Made by a program: the position numbers and the translations under genes
Source: Uliginosibacterium sp. 31-16
Lineage (GTDB): Bacteria; Pseudomonadota; Gammaproteobacteria; Burkholderiales; Rhodocyclaceae
Assembly (NCBI RefSeq): GCF_030730865.1
Contig: NZ_JAVALZ010000002.1
Coordinates: 744,001 to 808,000, forward strand
Length of the DNA stretch: 64,000 nucleotides
Reading direction: 5' to 3'
Shown: positions 53,988-64,000 of the stretch, piece by piece
How the letters are laid out: the number at the start of each line of letters is the position of its first letter
Numbering within the stretch: position 1 is the first letter of the stretch
The notes under the pieces: model-generated
The model's input: only the letters and a program-made list of their open reading frames with translations
The model's database searches: none
Told to the model about the DNA's origin: nothing

Positions 53988-56900
53988 ATGAAAACCCCAA
54001 ACAAAATCACATCTTTTTTAGCACTTTCCCTATTTTCGGTTTGCGGATTGGTTGCTGCGGCTCCATCCCAAAAACCTCTTTTCCTCGGAACCAGCGCACC
54101 TCCATTGATGATGCTGGTCATGCAGCGCGATCACAAGCTTTATTACGAAGCTTACAATGACGCATCAGATCTTGACGGAGACGGAATACCTGAGATTGGT
54201 TTCAAACCAAGCATGGAATATCTTGGTTATTTTGATTCAAAGATCTGCTACAACTACAGCACTACAAATAGCCGCTTTGAGCCCAAGAGTACCACTACAA
54301 ACATGGAGTGCTCTGGAGCCTGGAGCGGGAACTTTCTCAATTACCTGACCACGTCGCGCATGGATGCGCTGCGCCGTGTCCTGTACGGCGGCTATCGTTA
54401 TTCAGACACGGCAACCGAAACCGTACTGCAGCGCTCCTTCATTCCCCAGGACGCCCATGCCTGGGGAAAAGAATATACGAGTACGGCAGTCAACGGCTAT
54501 GACATCACCAAATACACGCCCCTCAGCCAGCCTACCTCTGGCAAGCGTCACCTCTTCGCAAACCTGACCCTGCTTGGCAAGACAGACCCTCTTTTACGTC
54601 TGCGTACGAACTCATCCAACCGCGTCTGGGAGTGGCTTTCCAAAGAGCGGCCCGTGGGAGGATCAGATTGCGCCACCATTGGAGGCACAAACCAGACTTG
54701 TACAGGCACACTCACCGATCATATCGTGCGTGTTCAAGTATGTGTTTCAGGCTTGCTGGATTCTGTATGTACAAAATATTCCAGCGGCAGTAACAAGCCA
54801 ACTGGCCTCCTGCAAAAATATGGCGAAACAGACAGCATGCATTTCGGCTTGCTCACTGGAAGTTACAGCAAAAACAAATCAGGGGGAGTTTTAAGGAAAA
54901 ATGTAGGGAGTTTCACTGACGAAATTGATGCAGGAACAGGACAATTCAAGCTGCAAAACGACAACGATGCAGCAATTGTAAACGCCATCAACAGATTGAA
55001 AGTCACCGGATTCGGCGGCAGCAACGAATATACCTGCGGCTGGATCACCACACGCGCCATCAACAGCGGTGAATGCCAGATGTGGGGGAATCCGCTTGGC
55101 GAAATGATGTATGAAGCCGTTCGCTACTTTGCAGGCAAGACCCCAACCGCGAATTTTCTTACCACAGTCAATGCAGGCGAAGAGAGCACCTTGAAGCTCC
55201 CTGTCGCGACCTGGAAGGACCCTTACAAGTCAGTAGCCACCGGTGGCGGCGGAGCCAAGACTTGTGCAAAGCCATTCATGCTGGCGATCAGCGACATTTA
55301 TCCATCGTTCGACTCCGACGAAATTCCGGGCGCAAACAGCAATTTTCTGGCCAGCGGTTTTTCAGACACGTTCTCAACCCTGAATGTGAGTAACGAAGTA
55401 GATGCCATCTGGGCCGCTGAAGGTTTGACCAAAGGAGGCTCATACTTTGTCGGGCAGTCCGGCGCCACCAAAGACAGCGCCCCTACCGGGAAGGTCGTCA
55501 ACGGATTCAGCAGCATCCGGGGACTAGCTCCGGAAGAGCCAACAAAAGAAGGCTCCTATTATTCGGCAGGCGTCGCGCAATGGGCGCGCATCAATGACGT
55601 TAATGCCATAACAGGCGATCAGAAGGTTCAGACATTTTCTGTCGCCATGGCCTCACCACTGCCTCGCGTCAGCATTCCTGTCGGCTCCGGGAAATACGTT
55701 ACAGTCATCCCGTTTTCAAAATCAGTTGGGGGCTCCGGGATTTCCAGCACAAAGGGAAGCTTCCAGCCAACAAACCAGCTGGTTGATTTCTATATTGACG
55801 TCATCAAAAATACCGACTCATCGAATCAGGACTCAACCGTAAATGGCGGACGCCCGTACTACGAATTCAAAATCAATTTTGAAGACGTTGAACAAGGCGC
55901 CGATCATGATATGGACGCCATTGCCACCTACAAGATATCACTGCTGGCGGATAAAACAGTCGAAGTCAAGGTCAGCTCGGATTATGCATACGGTGGCATT
56001 CTTCAGCACATGGGATATGTCATCTCGGGAACTAATGCGGATGGTGTGTATCTAGTCGTTAAGGACCGTGACGACGGCGGCAATCCGGCAGACGTCAATT
56101 ATTTTCTGGATGTCCCCCAACATCCAAGCAGCGCCCTTCCCTTAACTTCAACCCGAACATTTACCGGCGGATCTTCCGCTGCAACATTTATACCCCACGA
56201 TCCACTCTGGTACGCAGCCAAGTATGGTGGTTTCAATGATGCAAACAAGGATGGAAAACTTGACGGTAGTACGGAATGGGATGCCGATGGCAATGGTACT
56301 CCCGACAATTACTATCTGGTGACCAATCCAGCAAAACTGTATGAAGAACTGGACAAGGCCTTCAATGAAGTCGTCAAACGGGCAGCGTCCTCTACGCTGC
56401 TGTCTCTGAACACAACGCGCCTGAACTCGGAAACCCGTGTTTATCAGGCCAGCTTCAATGCGGAAGACTGGACGGGGGAACTGCGTGCATTCAAGATCAA
56501 TAGCAACGGCACCCTAGGAGCCCAGGCATGGACGGCCTCGACGCAGATTCCAGCCCCTTCAGATCGCAAGATCTTTACGTGGAAAATGCATAAGACATCC
56601 CCGGCCACCACCTATACGGCAACAGGGACTCCTTTTGAATATGCCAACCTGCATGCGGATCAGATCACCCGCCTCGGACAAGCGCCGGCGTTTGGCACAA
56701 CAACTATTACCAGCACGAACCAGACCAACCTGGTTGCCTATCTGCGTGGCGACCAAAGTAATGAAGGCGTCAATTACCGCAAACGCAGCGGTTTACTCGG
56801 CGATATCGTGAATTCAGATCCGACTTATGGCGGAGGTGTTGATTTCGGCTATGACAGGTTACCCGGAAGCGAAGGCGGGACAAGCACCTATCTTGCCTAT

Positions 56901-58349
56901 CTGAAGGCAAAGAAAGCCGGGGCGCAAACCGTCTATGTCGGCGCTAACGACGGCATGCTGCACGCCCTGAATGCAGCAACAGGCGCAGAATTGTTTGCCT
57001 TCATTCCGGATGGCGTGATCTCGAATCTGAAAAACCTGGCTGCAACGAACTACGCATCCAATCACAAATACTTCGTCGATGGTCCCCTGCACTATGGCGA
57101 TGCTTACATGGGTCCATCGGGAGCGAAGGCATGGAAGTCTTATTTGATCGGGTCGACAGGCGCGGGTGGCAAATCACTGTTCGCGCTCGATGTAACGAAC
57201 GATCCTGCGTCTTTCGACAGCAGCAAGATCACCTGGGAGTTCACCAATGCCGAACTGGGTTACACCCTCAACCGCCCCATCATCACAAAGATGGCCAATG
57301 GACGCTGGGCTGTCGTTACCGGCAATGGCCCGGACTCTTCCAGCGGCAAGGCAAAGCTGTTCATCGTCTATCTGGATGCAAGTTTGACTGACGCGAATGG
57401 CTGGGATGCAGGTCAGGACTACTGCATGCTTTCCGCCGACGCTTCTGAGACTTCAACCGACAACGGTTTGGGTTCGCCGACAGTCATCCTGTCTGACGCA
57501 GGCACCGCGCAATACATCTACGCGGGCGATCTTAAAGGTCGGATGTGGAGATTCAATGTTTCAAACAACGGCGGCAACTGCCCGACAGCCTGGACTTCAA
57601 GCAAGGTCTTCACTGCGACCAATGCGAGTTCGACAGCGCAACCCATTACTGCAGCACCGCAAGTTGATGTCGGCCCCAACAGCGGGTTGATGGTGCTCTT
57701 CGGTACCGGCAAGTACTACACCGACACAGACCACGGTGATGTGACGACTCAAAGTCTGTATGGAGTCCTGGACAATCTGGCCAGCAATCCTTCCATTGTC
57801 CGAAGCGATCTTGTCGAACAGAAGATCACCAAGCAAACTTCAGGCACGTTCACCAATGCCGACACAAAGGCTAGCTATGATTGGGAAATCCGCGAGACCT
57901 CAAACAAGACCGTTGATTTTGCAAGCAAGAAAGGCTGGTACCTTGACCTGGTAAACCTGACGTCTTCCGGTACAACAGTGGCAGTCGGGGAGCGTGTCCT
58001 ATCGACCCCGCTTCTCTCCGGAAACACCGCCCTCTTCACAACCTTTGTACCCAGCAGCGATGGTTGCGACGGCGGAGGCTCAAGCTGGGTCTTGGCCCTT
58101 GACTACAAGACCGGATCTGCACTGAGCAGCCCCTTCTTTGATCTGAACAAGGATGGTTCCTTCACTACGGCAGACAATTTTGGTGGCGGGAGCCAACCGG
58201 TCAGCGGAGTTCGTTTCGGCTTTGGTGGAGCTCCGGCTACAACCCGGACTGATACGCAGAAATATCTGCTCAAGCCAAGTGACGGCGGAGTTGAGAGCCT
58301 CAAAATCAAGGCTGCTCGTCTGATGGCAGCCTGGAGACAAATCAAATGA
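53988..58349 (+). CDS. pilY1: Type IV pilus tip/adhesion protein PilY1
   Basis: Very large exported protein of 1453 residues. A signal peptide is present ([18 protein letters not shown]). ATG 53988 is fixed by AGGAGG 9 bases upstream. The C-terminal half is the PilY1 beta-propeller ([15 protein letters not shown] near 983). Calcium-loop-like stretches occur: DLDGDGIPE near 65, [10 protein letters not shown] near 750 and [13 protein letters not shown] near 1385. PilY1 caps the pilus and can sense surfaces and calcium. The N-terminal adhesin region is lineage-specific. Its end overlaps the pilE start. Confidence 0.93.
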   Translation: MKTPNKITSFLALSLFSVCGLVAAAPSQKPLFLGTSAPPLMMLVMQRDHKLYYEAYNDASDLDGDGIPEIGFKPSMEYLGYFDSKICYNYSTTNSRFEPKSTTTNMECSGAWSGNFLNYLTTSRMDALRRVLYGGYRYSDTATETVLQRSFIPQDAHAWGKEYTSTAVNGYDITKYTPLSQPTSGKRHLFANLTLLGKTDPLLRLRTNSSNRVWEWLSKERPVGGSDCATIGGTNQTCTGTLTDHIVRVQVCVSGLLDSVCTKYSSGSNKPTGLLQKYGETDSMHFGLLTGSYSKNKSGGVLRKNVGSFTDEIDAGTGQFKLQNDNDAAIVNAINRLKVTGFGGSNEYTCGWITTRAINSGECQMWGNPLGEMMYEAVRYFAGKTPTANFLTTVNAGEESTLKLPVATWKDPYKSVATGGGGAKTCAKPFMLAISDIYPSFDSDEIPGANSNFLASGFSDTFSTLNVSNEVDAIWAAEGLTKGGSYFVGQSGATKDSAPTGKVVNGFSSIRGLAPEEPTKEGSYYSAGVAQWARINDVNAITGDQKVQTFSVAMASPLPRVSIPVGSGKYVTVIPFSKSVGGSGISSTKGSFQPTNQLVDFYIDVIKNTDSSNQDSTVNGGRPYYEFKINFEDVEQGADHDMDAIATYKISLLADKTVEVKVSSDYAYGGILQHMGYVISGTNADGVYLVVKDRDDGGNPADVNYFLDVPQHPSSALPLTSTRTFTGGSSAATFIPHDPLWYAAKYGGFNDANKDGKLDGSTEWDADGNGTPDNYYLVTNPAKLYEELDKAFNEVVKRAASSTLLSLNTTRLNSETRVYQASFNAEDWTGELRAFKINSNGTLGAQAWTASTQIPAPSDRKIFTWKMHKTSPATTYTATGTPFEYANLHADQITRLGQAPAFGTTTITSTNQTNLVAYLRGDQSNEGVNYRKRSGLLGDIVNSDPTYGGGVDFGYDRLPGSEGGTSTYLAYLKAKKAGAQTVYVGANDGMLHALNAATGAELFAFIPDGVISNLKNLAATNYASNHKYFVDGPLHYGDAYMGPSGAKAWKSYLIGSTGAGGKSLFALDVTNDPASFDSSKITWEFTNAELGYTLNRPIITKMANGRWAVVTGNGPDSSSGKAKLFIVYLDASLTDANGWDAGQDYCMLSADASETSTDNGLGSPTVILSDAGTAQYIYAGDLKGRMWRFNVSNNGGNCPTAWTSSKVFTATNASSTAQPITAAPQVDVGPNSGLMVLFGTGKYYTDTDHGDVTTQSLYGVLDNLASNPSIVRSDLVEQKITKQTSGTFTNADTKASYDWEIRETSNKTVDFASKKGWYLDLVNLTSSGTTVAVGERVLSTPLLSGNTALFTTFVPSSDGCDGGGSSWVLALDYKTGSALSSPFFDLNKDGSFTTADNFGGGSQPVSGVRFGFGGAPATTRTDTQKYLLKPSDGGVESLKIKAARLMAAWRQIK

Positions 58350-58789
58350 TGAGGGAAACAGCAGCAGGCTTCACGTTGATTGAGTTGATGATCACGGTTG
58401 CTATCGTGGGTATTCTGGCGGCGGTTGCTTACCCCAGCTATCAGGAATACATCCTGCGGGGCAAACGTGGCGATGCAAAGACAGTTTTGCTGGAAGCGGC
58501 GCAATTTCTGGAAAGAAATTTCACCGAGGCAAACAGCTACAGCACCACGTCCAGCGGAGCAGCCGTCAGTCTGCCATCGACTCAGTCTCCAAAATCAGGA
58601 GGAACTGCGGCCTATTCGATTTCTTTCGTCGCGGGCTCTCCTACAGCAAATTCTTTCACTATCCAGGCGGTCCCTCAGGGTGGTCAGATAGCGGATAAAT
58701 GCGGAACACTGACTTTGAACCAGCTGGGGCAGCAAAACATCACGGGTGCGGCAAGCGGAGCCACGGCGGCAGCTTGTTGGCAGAAATAG
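58346..58789 (+). CDS. pilE: Type IV minor pilin, PilE-like
   Basis: 147 residues. The prepilin site is AAG before [27 protein letters not shown], Glu at +5. The C-terminal disulfide pair is probably the Cys in [14 protein letters not shown] and the one in AAACWQK. Coupled to pilY1 by ATGA. Last gene of the operon, followed by a strong terminator. Confidence 0.92.
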   Translation: MMRETAAGFTLIELMITVAIVGILAAVAYPSYQEYILRGKRGDAKTVLLEAAQFLERNFTEANSYSTTSSGAAVSLPSTQSPKSGGTAAYSISFVAGSPTANSFTIQAVPQGGQIADKCGTLTLNQLGQQNITGAASGATAAACWQK

Positions 58790-58822
58790 CCCGCGAAAAA
58801 CGCTGTCCTTGCACTTCCTTCG

Positions 58823-58849
58823 ACGCCAGAGCTTGCCTCTGGCGTTTTT
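58823..58849 (+). terminator. Terminator of the minor-pilin operon
   Basis: ACGCCAGAG and CTCTGGCGT pair around CTTGC and run into TTTTT, 34 bases past the pilE stop. Confidence 0.9.
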
Positions 58850-58952
58850 ACATCTACCTTTCGACATAGAGGGTTTCAGCAGATTTCCGTCCAGGGGGAA
58901 GCCGGCTACACTGCACTGCAGCACACGCCCCTCTTTTCCCCGGAGACTTCCC

Positions 58953-60551
58953 ATGTCGCTCGCCCTGCCCGCCCACATTCAGATCAACGCCCCGATTCAC
59001 CCTGGCTTTGAACACATTCTCACCGCGGATGCTCTGGCGCTGGTAACGAAGCTGCATCGGGCTTTCGAGCCGCAACGCCAAGCCCTGCTGGCAGCGCGCA
59101 CGACGCGTCAGGCGCGGATCGACGCCGGCGAGATGCCGGATTTTCTGCCCGAAACCAAGGCGATCCGCGCTGGCGACTGGCGTATTGCTCCGCTCCCGGC
59201 GGCCCTGCATCGCCGCCGCACGGAAATCACCGGGCCGGTGGAGCGCAAGATGATCATCAACGCCTTCAATTCAGGCGCGGATTCGTACATGACGGATTTC
59301 GAGGATTCGAATTCGCCAAACTGGTTCAATCAGGTACAGGGACAGATCAATCTGTTTGAGGCGATTCGCCGCACGATCAGCTATACGAACGAAGCGGGCA
59401 AGGAATACCGTCTGAATGAACGGATCGCCACGCTGCAGGTGCGCCCGCGCGGCTGGCATCTGGACGAGAAGCATGTACTGATCGACGGCCAGCGCGTCTC
59501 CGGTGGCATCTTCGATTTCGCGCTGTTTTTCTTCCATAACGCCAAGGAGCAGATGGCACGCGGCGCTGGCCCCTTCTTTTATCTGCCAAAGATGGAAAGC
59601 CATCTGGAAGCACGCCTGTGGAACGATATCTTCTGCATGGCGCAGGACGAGCTGGGTATTCCACGCGGCACGATCAAGGCTACGGTACTGATCGAAACCA
59701 TCCTCGCCGCCTTCGAGATGGAAGAGATCCTGTATGAACTGCGCGAGCACAGCGCGGGGCTGAACGCCGGACGCTGGGATTACATTTTCTCGTGCATCAA
59801 GAAGTTCAAGAACAACAAGGACTTCTGCCTCGCCAATCGTGGTGCGATCACCATGAATGTACCCTTCATGCGCGCCTACGCGCTGTCACTGGTACGCGCC
59901 TGTCACAAGCGCGGCGCTCCGGCGATTGGCGGCATGGCCGCGCTGATCCCGATCAAGAATGATCCGGAAGCCAACGACAAAGCCATGGCCGGTGTGCGTG
60001 CCGACAAGACGCGGGACGCCAATGACGGCTTCGATGGCGGCTGGGTCGCCCATCCCGGCCTGGTGCCGATTGCCCTGGAAGAATTCGTCAAGGTGCTGGG
60101 TGAGCGGCCGAATCAGTGGGACAAGCAGCGCGACGATGTGTATGGCGCAGCCGACCTGCTGAATTTCCAGCCCGAACAGCCGATCACCGAAGCGGGATTG
60201 CGCAACAACATCAATGTCGGCATCCATTATCTGGGGGCCTGGCTGGCCGGCAATGGCTGCGTGCCGATCCACAACCTGATGGAAGATGCGGCCACCGCCG
60301 AGATCAGCCGCTCACAGGTGTGGCAATGGGTGCGCTCCCCCAAGGGCGTGCTGGAGGACGGGCGCAAGGTCGATGCCGCGCTGGTGCGCAAACTCATCCC
60401 GGAAGAGCTGGCCAATGTCTGCAGCACTGTTACCGCACAGGGTGAAAGCATCGCCAGTTACGAACAGGCAGCACGGATTTTTGAAACGATGTCCCTGAGC
60501 GAAGACTACGTTGAATTCCTGACGCTGCCTTTGTACGAGGCCATGCATTAA
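58953..60551 (+). CDS. aceB: Malate synthase A
   Basis: Glyoxylate-shunt enzyme that condenses glyoxylate and acetyl-CoA to malate. 532 residues from ATG 58953, with CGGAGA 6 bases upstream; the frame extends 69 codons back but this start gives the family length. Signatures include [43 protein letters not shown] and the catalytic-Asp region [17 protein letters not shown]. Isocitrate lyase (aceA) is not nearby. Confidence 0.95.
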   Translation: MSLALPAHIQINAPIHPGFEHILTADALALVTKLHRAFEPQRQALLAARTTRQARIDAGEMPDFLPETKAIRAGDWRIAPLPAALHRRRTEITGPVERKMIINAFNSGADSYMTDFEDSNSPNWFNQVQGQINLFEAIRRTISYTNEAGKEYRLNERIATLQVRPRGWHLDEKHVLIDGQRVSGGIFDFALFFFHNAKEQMARGAGPFFYLPKMESHLEARLWNDIFCMAQDELGIPRGTIKATVLIETILAAFEMEEILYELREHSAGLNAGRWDYIFSCIKKFKNNKDFCLANRGAITMNVPFMRAYALSLVRACHKRGAPAIGGMAALIPIKNDPEANDKAMAGVRADKTRDANDGFDGGWVAHPGLVPIALEEFVKVLGERPNQWDKQRDDVYGAADLLNFQPEQPITEAGLRNNINVGIHYLGAWLAGNGCVPIHNLMEDAATAEISRSQVWQWVRSPKGVLEDGRKVDAALVRKLIPEELANVCSTVTAQGESIASYEQAARIFETMSLSEDYVEFLTLPLYEAMH

Positions 60552-60555
60552 GGGA

Positions 60556-60667
60556 CTGCAGGCCCGCTTCCAACGGACATCTTCAGGCATGCTCCTTGAA
60601 GACCCTTGCTGGAGGCGGGCTGCAGAGCACGGCCCCTGCAGAACGCCACCCGATGCGGCTCTTCGGC
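60556..60667. repeat. REP-like repeat cluster
   Basis: GGCCCGCTTCCAACGGACAT then CTTCAGGCATGC, an inverted copy TTGAAGACCCTTGCTGGAGG then CGGGCTGCAG, and a third fragment CCACCCGATGCGGCTCTTCG. It sits between aceB and ygiQ, on the same strand. Confidence 0.6.
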
Positions 60668-60770
60668 CCACGTCAGCAGACCGGGCTAGCCGCCTTCGCG
60701 CCTGTCGACCAGATACCCACGCCAGCACCGTGGCTTGATCAGGAGGATTAGCCGGTAGAATCCAGTCCTG

Positions 60771-62927
<2,157 letters not shown>

Positions 62928-62979
62928 GCCCGCCTCCGTATCGAAGCAGCCCTGATCCGGCGGGAAAGTCTTCCGGCAA

Positions 62980-63010
62980 ATCCGCTGCCGGGCGCATGCC
63001 CGCAGCGGAT
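62980..63010 (+). terminator. GC-rich hairpin after ygiQ
   Basis: ATCCGCTG and CAGCGGAT, with CGGGC/GCCCG inside, form a strong stem around GCAT. No T-run follows, so it is at best a weak terminator or 3' stabiliser. Confidence 0.4.
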
Positions 63011-63168
63011 CAAATCGCCCCGCCCCCGCCAATCCACAAATCCGTCACGAAAGGGCATGAAAGCCTCTTGATGTTACCGGTCGCAAGACTACAATCCGAC
63101 TACCGCACCTGCGGAACAGAGTCTCTCAAGAGACCGGACAACCACCAATAATGGATTGGAGACATTCA

Positions 63169-64000
63169 ATGCAACATATCTACACCCGTGCCGGTGTGGC
63201 GATAACCCTTGCCACCTGCGCCCTGCTCAGCCTGCCGGCCAGCGCCGTCAGCAGCACCACCGCCCGGCCGCAACTCACCAGCAGTCAGGCGGCCAGCTAC
63301 ACCGTCGCCAAATACATGTCGAACGGCGGCAGCTGGGACCCCTCCAGCGGCGTAGGCGCCATCAGCGGCTTCACCGCGAATTACAAGGTGGCCACCGACG
63401 GCAGCGCCAGCTACACCACCATCCAGGCCGCCATCAACGCCGCCGTCAAGGCCGGCGGCACAGCGCGCAAATACATCAGCGTGAAGGCCGGCAGCTACAA
63501 GGAAGTGGTCTGCGTGCCCAGTTCCGCGCCGCCGATCACCCTGTACGGTCTGGACGCCACGGCGGCCAACACGGTGATCTACTACGGCAACTCGAATCTG
63601 ACCCCCAAGTCCTCGGGCTCGGCCACACATGCCTGCACCAGCAACAGTTCCGCCACGACCATCGGCACCTCCAGCAGCGCCACCTTCAACGTGGCTGCCA
63701 CGGATTTCCGCGCCCGCAACCTGACCTTCAAGAACAGCTACACCGAAGGCACCTACAGCGGCAGCAACCAGTCCGCACTGGCGCTGTCGGTCCGTGGTGA
63801 CAAAGCCATTTTCGAGAACGTGCAGGTCATCGGCAATCAGGACACCCTGTACATCGGTTCCTACAGCTACTCGACCACCAACCGTGCTTTCTTCAAGGCC
63901 AGTTTCATCCAGGGTGACACCGACTTCATCTTCGGCCACGGCACCGCCGCGTTCTACGGCTGCACGATCCAGTACAACGCCACACGGCTGGGCGCCTCGG
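63169..64000 (+). CDS. Pectin methylesterase (carbohydrate esterase family 8), 3' truncated by window edge
   Basis: Secreted enzyme that removes methyl groups from pectin, making it accessible to pectate lyase. ATG 63169 is set by GGAG 7 bases upstream. A signal peptide (MQHIYTRAGVAITLATCALL onward) is cut after ASA. The visible 277 residues carry the beta-helix start (TDGSASYTTIQAAINAA), then the QSALAL and IGNQDTLYI motifs with a catalytic Asp, and GDTDFIFGHGTAAFYGC with the second catalytic Asp. The reading frame is open to the window edge. Functionally linked to the two pectate lyases near 11-14 kb. Confidence 0.93.
   Translation, partial: MQHIYTRAGVAITLATCALLSLPASAVSSTTARPQLTSSQAASYTVAKYMSNGGSWDPSSGVGAISGFTANYKVATDGSASYTTIQAAINAAVKAGGTARKYISVKAGSYKEVVCVPSSAPPITLYGLDATAANTVIYYGNSNLTPKSSGSATHACTSNSSATTIGTSSSATFNVAATDFRARNLTFKNSYTEGTYSGSNQSALALSVRGDKAIFENVQVIGNQDTLYIGSYSYSTTNRAFFKASFIQGDTDFIFGHGTAAFYGCTIQYNATRLGAS

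Overview
The window looks like a chromosomal segment of a GC-rich betaproteobacterium, most likely Rhodocyclales-like. This is inferred from gene content: a class I PHA synthase, MsrPQ, a cbb3 oxidase locus with Fnr and HemN, ApbC, Uup, YbiB and a betaproteobacterial type IV minor-pilin operon. The species cannot be named from sequence alone. Gene density is high, most genes are ordinary chromosomal genes, and I see no prophage, CRISPR array or insertion sequence.

Layout. 1-6.1 kb: end of a TIGR02270-type (type VI secretion-associated) gene, tRNA-Ser, the MsrPQ methionine sulfoxide repair pair, an unknown protein and the YoaA helicase. 6.3-11.1 kb: an orphan GspE-type ATPase, then a phosphatase, a possible 80-residue protein and MsbA, all translationally coupled. 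11.3-14.3 kb: two paralogous lipoprotein pectate lyases of identical length. 14.5-22.6 kb: Uup, a periplasmic binding protein with a sensor kinase, tRNA-Arg, a chemoreceptor, a 2-Cys peroxiredoxin and acylphosphatase. 22.6-26.4 kb: tandem SulP anion transporters and a small membrane protein. 26.4-36.4 kb: MetG, an orphan binding protein, a B12-type radical SAM protein, YkgJ, ApbC, two small cytochromes c, a LEA-2 lipoprotein, YbiB and pyrophosphatase.

36.5-51.1 kb is a respiratory and low-oxygen block: universal stress proteins, a SafE-type membrane protein, HemN, Fnr, PhaC, CcoH, CcoG, CcoPQON, CcoS and CcoI. Perfect FNR boxes (TTGAT-N4-ATCAA) lie in front of hemN/fnr and ccoN. This suggests that Fnr in this window switches on the high-affinity oxidase and anaerobic haem synthesis. 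CcoI (copper), CcoG, CcoH and CcoS would assemble the oxidase.

51.2-58.8 kb: tRNA-Thr, then a minor-pilin operon fimT-pilV-pilW-pilX-pilY1-pilE. It is visibly more AT-rich than its surroundings and mostly coupled by start/stop overlaps. 58.9-64 kb: malate synthase A, YgiQ, and the 5' part of a secreted pectin methylesterase that runs off the window. With the two pectate lyases this points to pectin use.

The most interesting unlisted structure is a dispersed family of REP-like inverted repeats with a core like GAAGAGCCGC-N-GGC-N-CTTCAG. There are about a dozen intergenic copies, several as head-to-head pairs. One copy forms the C-terminal tail of YgiQ.
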